42,551 nucleotides of DNA from Chloroflexota bacterium. Lineage in GTDB: Bacteria > Chloroflexota > Dehalococcoidia > UBA1127 > JACQUN01. Shown piece after piece: positions 7,801 to 15,229 of this stretch. Within the stretch, counting starts at the first letter, position 1. Each line of letters opens with the position of its first letter. The stretch spans positions 1 through 42,551 of the forward strand of contig JACQUN010000077.1 in NCBI GenBank assembly GCA_016210285.1. The letters are read 5' to 3'. The translations under genes were made by a program, and so were the position numbers. Below the pieces are notes generated by a model. It worked only from the letters and a program-made list of their open reading frames with translations, did no database searches and was not told where the DNA came from.

Positions 7801-9612
7801 CTGCCTGCCCTGGCCCTGCTGGCCCTGGCCCTCGGTGCCCTGCCTGCCACCAACATCTGGGACTACCCGGTGTACCTGGGACTCGCCCTCGGGGCAGTCA
7901 TCGCCGCCGAGTCCCTGCGAGGAGCCAGCCCCTTTGAGGCGCTGCTGATGCGGGTGCTGGTCCTGGGTGGCCTGCTGGTGGCCCTCAGTATCCTCTTCTT
8001 CTACCCCTACCACGCCCGCCTGTTCACCGCCTACAAGGGAATTGTCCGCAGCGAGACCCAGACGGCCTTTCCCCAGTACCTGGCGATTCACGGTCTGTTC
8101 CTGTTTCTGGTCATCAGCCTTCTCCTCTACGAAGCCCGCGTTGCCCTGCAGCGGGGCAAGCGCCGCCAGGGGATAGCCCCCGACGGGGCCCCTCCCAGGA
8201 GGCCTTCGCGGCTCGGAACCCTTTCAGCTATCGAGGCAGCAGAGCAGCTTGTAGGCTACCCGCTGCCGCGCACTGGAGCCTTGGACGGCCTTCGACAGGC
8301 GCTGGGAGACGTGCGGAGTAGCCTCAAGCTGCCACTGCCGGGCACCCTTGCGCCGCTCCTGGGCAGCGCAGCGGTGCTGGCCGCTGTCTGGCTGGCCGTG
8401 GCCGTCGCCGGGTACACCACCGTGACGTTCCTGCTGGCCCTGCTGGCCCTGGCGGGGATCCTGGTCTTGCACCGCCTCCGCCAGAGAGACGCCGCCACTC
8501 CCTTCACGGCCTTCGCCCTCCTCCTGGCAGGAGCGGCCTTCGTCATCGGCATCACCGTTGACCTGGTAACCCTCAGAGGAGACATAGGCCGAATGAACAC
8601 CGTCTTCAAGCTGTACCTTCAGGGCTGGCTGTTGATAGCCATGGCGGCGGCCTTCGCCCTCTGGCGGCTCACCCTGGGGCGAGCCCGCAGCAGCGAGGAG
8701 ACCGTCCCTGCCGCCCGCGAGGAGGCAGCACGGCAGGCCGAGCCATCCCTGGCGTCATCTGCCATGCGTTCTGCGACCGCCGAGGTCAGCGCCTTGAGGA
8801 GCAACCCCTATGACCAACCTGTGACGCCAGCGGGTCCCGGCCCGGGCCAGGGCAGCCCAGGGGCAGGAGGAGCGGGGCCCCAGGCAGGGGGACCCCAGGC
8901 ACGCTGGATGCGAACTGCCCAGGGCGCTGAAGGTGGCCTTCCCTCTGCTCCCTGGACAGGGCCGGATGGCGCGGCGGGCGCCTCAGCGCAAACCCGGCGA
9001 CCGGCATCTTTGCTGCGGAGGGCATGGATCGCCGTGGCTATCATCCTGGTGCTCAGTGCAGCGGTCTATCCCCTGCTCGGGACCCGTGCGCGTCTCCAGG
9101 ACCGGTTCCTCCTGCTGCCACGCACCCTCAACGGGATGGCCTACATGCAGCAAGCCACCTACGGCGACGACCGAGGGATCGTGGAGTTGCGCTGGGACTA
9201 CGACGCTATCCAGTGGCTTCGAGGCAACGTGAAAGGCTCCCCCGTCATTGTGGAGGGGTTGACGCCGCTCTACCGCTGGGGCTCCCGAGTCTCCATCTAC
9301 ACCGGGCTGCCAGCAGTGGTGGGCTGGGGGTGGCACCAGACCCAGCAGCGGTGCGGCCTGGGCAACTGCCAGTTTGTGGACCAGCGGCTACGTGACGTGG
9401 ACTCGCTGTACACCACGCCGGACCCCGCCCTGGCCATGAGCCTCCTGCGGAAGTATCAAGTGGAGTACGTGTACGTGGGGGAGACTGAGGCGCGCTACTA
9501 CCCCGCCGCCGGCCTGGAGAAGTTTGCCCGCATGGCCCAGGCGGGGCAGCTCCAGGTGGTGTACGAGAACCCGAAGGTTCACATCTACCAGGTAGCCGCA
9601 GGTGGAGGGTAG
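4810..9612 (+). CDS. Giant GT-C glycosyltransferase fused to Chlor_Arch_YYY (DUF2298) domain
   Basis: A 1600-residue polytopic membrane protein. The N-terminal half (about 20-760) is a GT39/ArnT-like GT-C glycosyltransferase: a first membrane segment, then NWDQGYLFHPDER (HPDE near 53-56, the usual acidic catalytic loop), multiple membrane helices, and a soluble periplasmic-type region. The C-terminal half (about 770-1600) is the DUF2298 domain, with the eponymous YYY in GGFINYYYFGQF near 808-817 and EFPFFTFLFADLHAHL. Residues about 1295-1400 form a Gly/Pro/Ala-rich, probably disordered insert between membrane helices. It probably uses a polyprenyl-phosphate-sugar donor for envelope glycan or protein glycosylation; this is inferred from the GT-C fold. 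The frame is open back to 4048, but that part is antisense to the FrnE-like gene, so the ATG at 4810 is chosen. It ends 7 bases from convergent pheA. Confidence 0.85.
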   Translation: MEQPAVSSLPRARPGALTRIRSLALAAAPVLLLVLALGLRLYGINWDQGYLFHPDERAILMRTFDMRAPSASNLGVLLDADKSPWNPRWFPYGSFPLYLLKSVQLLLEPWHKFDLSGLRIPARGLSALADVFTVLGVYLLGRRIYCGRTALLAAALTTLAVLHIQLSHFAAFDTFLSLFVVLTFLPLMGVMQRGSLWASALAGVFLGLALASKVSAAPMFLPVGLAFLLYAFSPEGERLRLQWPAPARLKRAALGLGLMLAVCGIVLFITQPYAFLDWGRFFGDTKEQSEMVRRIRDYPYTQQYIGTPAYLYHIQQLALFGLGLPLGALAWVGLLFTIFLTLARGNKSDLLLLAWVVPYFALVGAFQVKFLRYMLPITPFLLLFTARMLLAGLDWARFHRRSMEPWAKGAIALALATSAFYALAYLSIYNRPHTAVRAANWITANVPPGAFILREHWEEGLPKLERYRVQEIPMYERDSDEKIRQVAQLVAQGDYLVFYSNRLYGTISHLPQRYPISGRYYRLLFSGQLGYDLVHFEASYPSLPGIALSDDTLTRPRLPAPGTLSSYKPAPVTLNLGYADESFSVYDHPKVLVFQKVRPLPAERIRELLLAGAGEPTMQGNAMLTPSEWAAQRSGGTWSEIIHPQSLPARLPVLSWLVLLYLATLAVLPLALVLLRGLPDRGYLLAKPLGLLLTAYIPWLLASLKWLPFGRMSIFLGLAALLLLSLVLWLRNRRELGAWLRRRWPLVLVWEGVFLAAFLGFLMLRMANPDLWHPFRGGEKPMDLAYLSGVLRSTYMPPYDPWLAGGFINYYYFGQFMVATLIKATGIPPEIAYNLAVPLFFALAFCTAFSIVYNLAEGFRRAQTPAQPQATDTPRGYAPSGTPTFLGGVSLSPLLAGLAAGLFVVVLGNLGGAVQLLQGALRSVVQDVPFPPFDFWRSTRMMPPDPPGFEITEFPFFTFLFADLHAHLMAIPLTLLSVGLSLNALLLARSRAGWRIYLPALALLALALGALPATNIWDYPVYLGLALGAVIAAESLRGASPFEALLMRVLVLGGLLVALSILFFYPYHARLFTAYKGIVRSETQTAFPQYLAIHGLFLFLVISLLLYEARVALQRGKRRQGIAPDGAPPRRPSRLGTLSAIEAAEQLVGYPLPRTGALDGLRQALGDVRSSLKLPLPGTLAPLLGSAAVLAAVWLAVAVAGYTTVTFLLALLALAGILVLHRLRQRDAATPFTAFALLLAGAAFVIGITVDLVTLRGDIGRMNTVFKLYLQGWLLIAMAAAFALWRLTLGRARSSEETVPAAREEAARQAEPSLASSAMRSATAEVSALRSNPYDQPVTPAGPGPGQGSPGAGGAGPQAGGPQARWMRTAQGAEGGLPSAPWTGPDGAAGASAQTRRPASLLRRAWIAVAIILVLSAAVYPLLGTRARLQDRFLLLPRTLNGMAYMQQATYGDDRGIVELRWDYDAIQWLRGNVKGSPVIVEGLTPLYRWGSRVSIYTGLPAVVGWGWHQTQQRCGLGNCQFVDQRLRDVDSLYTTPDPALAMSLLRKYQVEYVYVGETEARYYPAAGLEKFARMAQAGQLQVVYENPKVHIYQVAAGGG

Positions 9613-9619
9613 GCGACTC

Positions 9620-10447
9620 CTATCCCCGGTAGCGGGGGTAGGAGCCGAAGACCTTCAGCATGGAGACCTGCTGCCGGACCCGCTCCAGGGCCTCCCTGAC
9701 CAGGGGGGTCTCCTGGTGCCCCTCCAGGTCCACCAGGAAGATATAGCTGCCCAGGGACTGCTTGCTGGGGCGCGACTCGATCTTGGCCAGGTTGATGTGG
9801 CGCAGGGCGAACTCCCCCATCACGCCGTAGAGCAGTCCAGGCTTGTCCTCATGGAAGGAGAAGCAGAGGGAGGTCTTGTCCTGCCCTGTGGGGGGGTGCT
9901 CGGTGCGGGCCAGGACAACAAAGCGGGTGACGTTGTTCGGGTGGTCCTGGATGCCCCGCGCCAGGACCTCCACGCCATAGAGCTGGGCGGCGCGCTCCGG
10001 GGCGATGGCCGCCGCCGGGGTCTGGCTACTCTTCATCTCCTCCACCGCTGCCGCGGTGCTGAGGGCCGCCACCACCTGGGCCCGGGGGAAGCACCGCTCG
10101 ATGAACCGGCGGCACTGGCCCAGGGCCTGGGGGTGGGAGTAGACGGCTTTGACGGCGTCGGGGGTGGTGCCCGGCAGGGCCAGCAGGCAGTGCTCGATGG
10201 GGAGCACCAGCTCCTGGCGGATGTGCAGAGATGACTCGTGGATCAGCAGGTCCAGCGTGTCGTTGACAGAGCCCTCCAGGCTGTTCTCGATGGCGACGAC
10301 GCCCTCCTCCGCCATGCCCGCCTGGACAGCCGCCGCCACCGCAGCGACGGAGGTAAAGGGAAGGTGCTGGGCGTGAGGATCGTACTTGCGGGCCGCTTCC
10401 TCGCTGAAGGTGCCTGGGGGGCCGAGGTACGCCAAGCGCTGGGGCAT
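9620..10447 (-). CDS. pheA: Prephenate dehydratase
   Basis: A monofunctional 275-residue prephenate dehydratase converting prephenate to phenylpyruvate in phenylalanine synthesis. It opens with RLAYLGPPGTFSEEAA, contains GVVAIENSLEGSVNDTLDLL, HPQALGQCRRF and the catalytic NNVTRFVVL (TRF). It ends in an ACT regulatory domain with KIESRPSK, the phenylalanine-binding ESRP motif, so feedback inhibition is expected. The ATG at 10447 follows GGGAGG and lies 2 bases after the stop of the upstream trkA-like gene, placing pheA at the tail of the potassium operon. A TTG two codons earlier is less likely. Confidence 0.93.
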   Translation of the reverse strand: MPQRLAYLGPPGTFSEEAARKYDPHAQHLPFTSVAAVAAAVQAGMAEEGVVAIENSLEGSVNDTLDLLIHESSLHIRQELVLPIEHCLLALPGTTPDAVKAVYSHPQALGQCRRFIERCFPRAQVVAALSTAAAVEEMKSSQTPAAAIAPERAAQLYGVEVLARGIQDHPNNVTRFVVLARTEHPPTGQDKTSLCFSFHEDKPGLLYGVMGEFALRHINLAKIESRPSKQSLGSYIFLVDLEGHQETPLVREALERVRQQVSMLKVFGSYPRYRG

Positions 10448-10449
10448 CT

Positions 10450-11112
10450 TCAAGCCTCCCGCGTGAGGGCTTCCAGGAGCGCCTCGGCGCTATCGGCGGT
10501 GGTCAACGCCACCAGCTCGTCGTAGGCCTCCAGGAGCGTGTTCTCACTGACCGGCTTCAGGTGGCCTTCCCGATTGATGATAGCAGAGACCTGGGTGTCT
10601 GGGGGCAGCTCCACCTCCCCCAGCGTCTGCCCCACCACTGCGGAGTCCGCCGGGATCTCCACACCAATGAACTCCCGGTTCCCTCGCACCGGCAGCACAT
10701 GGATGGGCGGCCTGGCTGGCAGCTCCTCTTCAATCTCGGCCAGGATGATCTGGGTGCTGGCGACGGCGACGTCAACCCCCAGGAGGCGGAAGAGAGGTTC
10801 GTTCTGCGGGTTGTTGACGAGGGCGATGGTGCGACCCACCTTGAAGTGGTGTTTGGCGAGCTGGCAGGCGGCGAGGTTGTCCTCATCGTTGCCGGTGACG
10901 GCGATCAACACGTCGGTCCGGGCGGCCCCTGCTTCCCGCAGGATGCTGGGCTCCGAGCCATCTCCCTTGAGGGCAATGTTGCCAAAGGCATCCACGATGT
11001 TTTCGACTTTCCTGGCATCCCGCTCAATGAGAAACACCTCATGGCCTGCGTTCATCAGGGCTTTGCCCAGGTGGTAGCCCACCTTGCCGCCCCCCACCAT
11101 GATGATGTACAT
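10450..11112 (-). CDS. TrkA-family K+ transport regulatory protein (RCK N+C)
   Basis: A 220-residue cytosolic regulator of K+ uptake. It has a Rossmann RCK-N domain (YIIMVGGGKVGYHL, the NAD/nucleotide glycine loop; acidic IERD at the end of strand 2), then an RCK-C (TrkA-C) domain from about 135 with GVEIPADSAVVGQTLGEVELP. It would gate a TrkH/KtrB-type channel subunit in response to NAD(H) or ATP/ADP. The ATG at 11112 follows the upstream gene's TGA by 7 bases with AGGAG between. The open frame begins at a TTG at 11139, which would overlap the previous gene and is rejected. It is one of three RCK proteins in this operon. Confidence 0.88.
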   Translation of the reverse strand: MYIIMVGGGKVGYHLGKALMNAGHEVFLIERDARKVENIVDAFGNIALKGDGSEPSILREAGAARTDVLIAVTGNDEDNLAACQLAKHHFKVGRTIALVNNPQNEPLFRLLGVDVAVASTQIILAEIEEELPARPPIHVLPVRGNREFIGVEIPADSAVVGQTLGEVELPPDTQVSAIINREGHLKPVSENTLLEAYDELVALTTADSAEALLEALTREA

Positions 11113-11119
11113 GGCTCCT

Positions 11120-11527
11120 TCAATCGCGGATGGTCCCAAGAATCAAGCCGGAGGTCACCTTTGTGGGGCTCACGACCATCAGACCAAGCTGCGAGTACAT
11201 CTCCTGCCGAACGGGGTCACCGATGCGGCAGACCACCCGGGGGACCCGAAAGATTTGCTTTGCCTTCTGGGCAGCCAGGGCATTGCGGTTATCCCTGGAG
11301 CTCACGGCGATGAAGAGGTCTACGGATTCGATCCCTGCCCGGATCAGGTCCTCGTCCAGGGTGCCGTCGCCAAGAATGGCGACCCCCTCGGTCTCCCGCA
11401 TCTCCCGGGGGAGCATGAGGAAGCTCTCGGGCGCGGTGTCCAGCACCACGACCTGATGTCCTTCGCCCCAGAGGGCCGCCGCAACCTGGGAACCCACCCG
11501 GCCGCAGCCCATGACCATGACCTTCAC
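11120..11527 (-). CDS. Short RCK-N (TrkA-N) domain protein
   Basis: A 135-residue protein consisting of little more than one RCK-N Rossmann domain: VKVMVMGCGRVGSQVAAAL glycine loop, VVVLDTAPESF, GDGTLDEDLIRAGIE, then the RVVCRIGDPVRQEMYSQLG helix. The RCK-C ligand domain seen in its neighbours is absent. The start is a GTG at 11527 whose last bases form the GTGA overlap with the stop of the preceding universal stress gene, implying translational coupling; GAGGAGCG lies just upstream. The open frame reaches back to 11617, but that stretch lies wholly inside the preceding gene. It could pair with the full-length TrkA protein downstream as a hetero-oligomeric ring. Confidence 0.82.
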   Translation of the reverse strand: MKVMVMGCGRVGSQVAAALWGEGHQVVVLDTAPESFLMLPREMRETEGVAILGDGTLDEDLIRAGIESVDLFIAVSSRDNRNALAAQKAKQIFRVPRVVCRIGDPVRQEMYSQLGLMVVSPTKVTSGLILGTIRD

Positions 11528-12006
11528 CGCCGCTCCTCTGCCTGGGCCACGGACTCCGGAGCAGCAGCCACACCCGCGGGCTCCCCAGGCGCCTCCCGAA
11601 CGATCACCACCGGACAAGGGGCGTGCTGCAGGATGTACGGGACTGTCTGGCCCAGGGAGAAGACCCCATACTGACGCTTATACGGCATTGCGAGCAGAAT
11701 CAGATGCACCTCCCGCTCCACCGCCTCCCGCACCAACGCTGGGCCCGCGTCCCTGGCCTGGAGGAGCTGGGCGAGGACCTCGCACTTCTGCTCCCTGCCC
11801 AGGCTCTCCATTCGGCGGAGGACTGCCTCGGCTCGAGCGGTCTCGTCAGGGAGCTCGGCATCCACGGGGTACTCCCTGGGAACCTCGATTATGTAAAGAG
11901 TGTAGAGCTTGCCGTGCAGGGGCCGTACCAGGTCACAGGCCAGCTTTACGGCCTCCTCGTCCGCCTTCTCGCCTTTTACGGGGACCAGAACTCGCTTCAC
12001 TTCCAT
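11524..12006 (-). CDS. Universal stress protein (UspA) family
   Basis: A 160-residue UspA-type nucleotide-binding protein: VKRVLVPVKGEKADEEAVKLACDLVRPL opens the fold, YTLYIIEVPREYPVD follows, and the C-terminal VFSLGQTVPYILQHAPCPVVIV corresponds to the usual GS..VL..APCPVLVV block. The ATP-binding glycine pattern is only partly kept (RQYGVFSLGQTV), so nucleotide binding is uncertain. Its position between KtrA and two RCK proteins suggests a role in controlling the transporter. A 162-base gap separates it from ktrA; it overlaps the next gene by GTGA. Confidence 0.85.
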   Translation of the reverse strand: MEVKRVLVPVKGEKADEEAVKLACDLVRPLHGKLYTLYIIEVPREYPVDAELPDETARAEAVLRRMESLGREQKCEVLAQLLQARDAGPALVREAVEREVHLILLAMPYKRQYGVFSLGQTVPYILQHAPCPVVIVREAPGEPAGVAAAPESVAQAEERR

Positions 12007-12168
12007 ACAAGAGCCTGCTCCCCACCGGGGGCTTGTCGCTCTCCTGCCCTGGAAGGGCCGCCATGAACACTGCCCACAGGCACCTCATCACTATCGGAGA
12101 ACCCGGGTGAAACGCCTTGCAACGGTGAAGGCGGCTCCCCGCCTGCAGGAGGCCCACTCCACGCCGGG

Positions 12169-12831
12169 CTACTCCCCATGTAGCTTCTCCAGGAGCTCGT
12201 CCCGGGCTGCCACCACCAGCAGGTCTCCCTGGCGCAGCCGCTCCTCTTCCGATGGGAGGAGGATAAGCTCCTTGCCCCGGCGAATCGCTATCACCGCTAG
12301 GCCATACTTGTCCCGGGCGCCGGCCAGGCCCGCCTCCCGCATGGTGAGCTGGTGGAGCTTGTCTGGGAGCTTGACCTTGCTGACCCCGAAGCTGGGGCCC
12401 AGCTCCATGTATTCCAGCACATCGGGATTGAAGAGGTTGCGCGCCACCCCTACCCCCATCTCCTGCTCTGGGTACACCACCCGGTGGGCGCCAACCCGCT
12501 CCAGGGTCTGACCGTGCAGGTCGTTGCGGGCGCGACCCAGGATATAGGGGACCCCGAGGCTTTTCATCAGGACCGTGGCCATGATGCTGGCCTGGATGTT
12601 GCTGCCGATGGCCACCACAGCAACGTCGAAGTTGGGGACGCCCAGTTCGCGCAGGGTGGCCTCGCTGGTGGCGTCAGCCTTGACGGGGTAGGTTACCTGC
12701 CCCATCATCTCCTGCACCACGCGGTCATCATTGTCAATAGCAAGGACATCGTGGCCCATCTTGTAGAGGGTCTTGGCCACATTGCTTCCGAAGCGGCCCA
12801 GCCCGATAACCACTACCTGTCGTCGTGGCAT
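12169..12831 (-). CDS. KtrA/TrkA potassium uptake regulatory subunit
   Basis: A 220-residue RCK protein and the closest partner of the adjacent channel subunit. RCK-N opens with QVVVIGLGRFGSNVAKTL (GxGxxG) and AIDNDDRVVQ. DATSEATLRELGV and AIGSNIQASIMATVLMK follow, all typical of KtrA. RCK-C covers about 140-220 (GPSFGVSKVKLPDKL to RQGDLLVVAARDELLEKL). It forms the cytosolic octameric gating ring for KtrB. It starts 9 bases after the stop of the KtrB/TrkH gene. Confidence 0.92.
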   Translation of the reverse strand: MPRRQVVVIGLGRFGSNVAKTLYKMGHDVLAIDNDDRVVQEMMGQVTYPVKADATSEATLRELGVPNFDVAVVAIGSNIQASIMATVLMKSLGVPYILGRARNDLHGQTLERVGAHRVVYPEQEMGVGVARNLFNPDVLEYMELGPSFGVSKVKLPDKLHQLTMREAGLAGARDKYGLAVIAIRRGKELILLPSEEERLRQGDLLVVAARDELLEKLHGE

Positions 12832-12840
12832 AGCAACATC

Positions 12841-14277
12841 CTACCCGATTTTAACCCTTTCCCGCGCGAACCGATAGAGGGCTGGGCGCTCCCGCTGCGC
12901 CACGGCCAGGGCAAGGGCGAGGGGGCCCAGGCGTCCAAGGAGCATGGTGAAGCTGATGAGCAGCTTCCCCGCAAGATGGAGGTGCGGCGTGACGCCGGTG
13001 CTGAGCCCTACCGTTCCGAAGGCGGAGACCGTTTCGAACAGCAGATCAATGAAACCGCGCCGCTCAATGAAGGTGAGGAAGAAGGCGGCGAAGAACACCA
13101 GGGTTATCCCCAGGAGCCCCACCGCCAGGGCCCGGTGGACCTGCTCCTGAGAGATTTCCCGCTTGAAAGCCGTTACCTCGCCTCTGCCCCGAATGGAGGC
13201 CAACACCGTGGCAACCAGCACCCCCATGGTATTGAGGCGTATGCCCCCGCCGGTGGAAGCCGAGGCCGTGCCGATGAACATGAGGCCGGTGATGAAGAAC
13301 ATGCTGGCCAGCTCCATGCCACCGAAGGGGAAGGTGGAGAACCCTGCGGTCCGGGCGCTCACCGACAGGAAAACGGCGTTGCCCACCTTCTCCCCCAGCG
13401 GGAGGCGGCCCAGGGTAGCGGGGTTCCCGCTCTCGAAGGCAAAGACGACCAGGGCGCCCAACAGCCAGAGGAGCAGACTGCCCACCAGGACGAGCTTGGT
13501 ATCCAGGCTGAAGCGAGAGAAGCGCCTGACCCGCACCAGCTCGGCCATGACCCCGAAGCTCAGGCCGCCAAGGATGATGAGGCCACTGAAAACCCCCAGG
13601 GACGCCAGGTCGCCGGTGAGGGCACTCAGGTTGTCGGAGCGCGGCAGGATGGTGAACCCCGCGTTGTTGAAGGCGGAGACGCTATGGAAAGCCCCCAGCC
13701 ATACCGCCTCCGGCCAGGTGAAGGCGGTGTGAAAGCGGAGGGCAAGGACGACCATCCCCAGTACCTGGATGCCCACGAGGGTGAGCACCATGTTCCGCAG
13801 CATCCGCACGACGCCGCCAATCTGGACCACCCCCAGGGGCTCCCGCATGGCGAGCCGCTGCGGAAGGGTGATCCGCTGCCCCAGCACCACGAGCAGGAAG
13901 GATGCCAGGGTCATCCAGCCGACGCCGCCGAGGAAAATCAGTCCCATGATGGTAAGCTGCCCCCAGAAGGACCAGTAGGTGGAGGTATCCACGACGACGA
14001 GTCCCGTGACGGTGATGGCGGATGTGGCAGTGAAGAAGGCGACCAAGGGCGCAGTGAAGTGCCCATCCGCGGTGGCAAACGGAAGAACCAAAAGCACAGT
14101 GCCCAGCAGCTCGAGCACGGCAACCCCAAAGAAGACGGTGCTGGGAGAGGCAAGGAGCCCCTTGGAGGGGACCCGCGGGAGGGGGAGCTTGAGGCTGATA
14201 GGGGCGCTCTCCGAAAGCCGGGGGCGCCGGACTACCACATCACCCGGCCTGGGACGCCACACATGACGCAATGACAA
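12841..14277 (-). CDS. TrkH/KtrB-type potassium uptake channel subunit
   Basis: About 478 residues; the ion-translocating subunit of a Trk/Ktr system in the inner membrane. The four selectivity-filter repeats are visible: SAITVTGLVVVD, SAFNNAGFTIL, SARTAGFSTFP and SAFGTVGLSTGV, each after a pore helix. The intramembrane gate-loop glycine stretch is seen at IGTASASTGGGIRLNTMG. The N-terminus carries about 40 hydrophilic residues before the first membrane helix. No good ATG is present; TTG at 14277 (or 14271) or GTG at 14262 are possible, so the exact start is uncertain. A near-consensus promoter lies just upstream. It is first in an operon with ktrA, usp, two further RCK genes and pheA. Confidence 0.9.
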   Translation of the reverse strand: MSLRHVWRPRPGDVVVRRPRLSESAPISLKLPLPRVPSKGLLASPSTVFFGVAVLELLGTVLLVLPFATADGHFTAPLVAFFTATSAITVTGLVVVDTSTYWSFWGQLTIMGLIFLGGVGWMTLASFLLVVLGQRITLPQRLAMREPLGVVQIGGVVRMLRNMVLTLVGIQVLGMVVLALRFHTAFTWPEAVWLGAFHSVSAFNNAGFTILPRSDNLSALTGDLASLGVFSGLIILGGLSFGVMAELVRVRRFSRFSLDTKLVLVGSLLLWLLGALVVFAFESGNPATLGRLPLGEKVGNAVFLSVSARTAGFSTFPFGGMELASMFFITGLMFIGTASASTGGGIRLNTMGVLVATVLASIRGRGEVTAFKREISQEQVHRALAVGLLGITLVFFAAFFLTFIERRGFIDLLFETVSAFGTVGLSTGVTPHLHLAGKLLISFTMLLGRLGPLALALAVAQRERPALYRFARERVKIG

Positions 14278-14300
14278 CCCCCGACAAGCCTTCGCATGGT

Positions 14301-14329
14301 AAGATAGCTTGGGAGCACCCTCTTGTCAA
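14301..14329 (-). promoter_or_regulatory. Strong sigma-70 promoter of the potassium operon
   Basis: On the minus strand TTGACA (14329-14324), exactly 17 bases, then TATCTT (14306-14301). Transcription should start near 14294, shortly upstream of the KtrB/TrkH start. Confidence 0.75.
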
Positions 14330-14417
14330 TGGCGCTACCCTCCCCTGGCGCCAGCCACTGGGCCAGCCAACTGCCGCTCCATGGCCCCACGGGCACCAGG
14401 GGTCTTCCCGGAGAAAC

Positions 14418-14445
14418 ACAGCAGGCCCCTGTTGGGGCCTGCTGT
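14418..14445 (-). terminator. Terminator after acpP
   Basis: A perfect 12-base stem ACAGCAGGCCCC (14418-14429)/GGGGCCTGCTGT (14434-14445) with a TGTT loop, about 20 bases beyond the acpP stop. A moderately T-rich GTTTCTCC follows on the minus strand. It separates the fatty-acid operon from the potassium promoter. Confidence 0.8.
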
Positions 14446-14466
14446 AGGGCTGGTCTCGCGCACGGA

Positions 14467-14727
14467 CTAGGTGTCCTTGATCCCCTTGGAGAGAATATAC
14501 GCCACAGCATCCTTGACGGCGACCATCTTCTCTGCCTCCTCGTCGGAGATCTCCATGGGCTTGCCTCCGTCGGAGAACTCCTCCTCCAGGGCCATGATGA
14601 GCTCCACCACGTCCAGGGAATCTGCGTTCAGGTCTTCAGTAAAAGACGCCTCGGGTTTGACAAGGGCCTCTTCCACGCCAAGGCGCTCGACAACCACGCG
14701 CTTCACACGCTCATAAACCGTGGGCAT
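14467..14727 (-). CDS. acpP: Acyl carrier protein
   Basis: An 86-residue acidic acyl carrier protein for type II fatty acid synthesis. [20 protein letters not shown] contains the phosphopantetheine Ser37. The four-helix pattern is complete, although a short SDGGKPM insertion sits between helix II and III. The ATG at 14727 follows a perfect AGGAGGTGAC. It is the last gene of the yceD-rpmF-fabD-nusB-acpP run, 23 bases after nusB and followed by a strong terminator. It would be activated by the AcpS encoded at 23818. Confidence 0.95.
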   Translation of the reverse strand: MPTVYERVKRVVVERLGVEEALVKPEASFTEDLNADSLDVVELIMALEEEFSDGGKPMEISDEEAEKMVAVKDAVAYILSKGIKDT

Positions 14728-14750
14728 GCTGTCACCTCCTGGAGGTCAGT

Positions 14751-15203
14751 CTAGGAAACCGTCTCGCTCTGGACCGTCTCCATGATGGAGCCCAGGACAC
14801 CGTTGACGAAACGCGGCGAGCTGTCACTCCCGAACATCTTCGCAAGCTCCACGGCCTCGTTGATGGCGGCCTTGGGCGGCGTCTTCCCCGCGATCAAAAC
14901 CTCATAGATGGCCAGGCGCAGCAGGTTGCGGTCCACCGCAGGGAGCTGGACCACGGGCCACGCAGGGGCATACGTATGGATCTGCTCGTCAATCCAATCC
15001 CGGTGCTGCAGGACCCCAGCGACCAGCTCCTGGACGAAGCGCAGTGTCTCCGGCGCCAGGGGGGTCTCTTCCTGAGCCCGGGCGATGGATGCCTCGGCGT
15101 CATGCCCTGTGGCATCCACTTCGTAGAGGACCTGAAGGGCTACAGCCCGCGCGCGGCGTCGGGGGGGCAGGTTCCCGCACCCTAGCTCCTCATCTTCCAT
15201 CAT
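14751..15203 (-). CDS. nusB: Transcription antitermination factor NusB
   Basis: About 150 residues; an all-helical RNA-binding protein that with NusE/S10 binds boxA in rRNA antitermination. Family hallmarks are RRRARAVALQVLYEVDAT near the N-terminus, AVDRNLLRLAIYEVL, and PPKAAINEAVELAKMFGSDSSPRFVNGVLGSI at the C-terminus. The frame is open to 15227 through GTG codons; the ATG at 15203 with AGGA upstream is preferred but not certain. It lies between fabD and acpP. Confidence 0.93.
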   Translation of the reverse strand: MMEDEELGCGNLPPRRRARAVALQVLYEVDATGHDAEASIARAQEETPLAPETLRFVQELVAGVLQHRDWIDEQIHTYAPAWPVVQLPAVDRNLLRLAIYEVLIAGKTPPKAAINEAVELAKMFGSDSSPRFVNGVLGSIMETVQSETVS

Positions 15204-15229
15204 GGCATCCTGGTAATGCACCACCACAA

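Noticed and set aside
12352..14274. 640-codon plus-strand open frame
   Set aside because: It is a high-GC shadow opposite TrkH/KtrB and KtrA, rich in Gly, Glu, His and Pro with no domain character.
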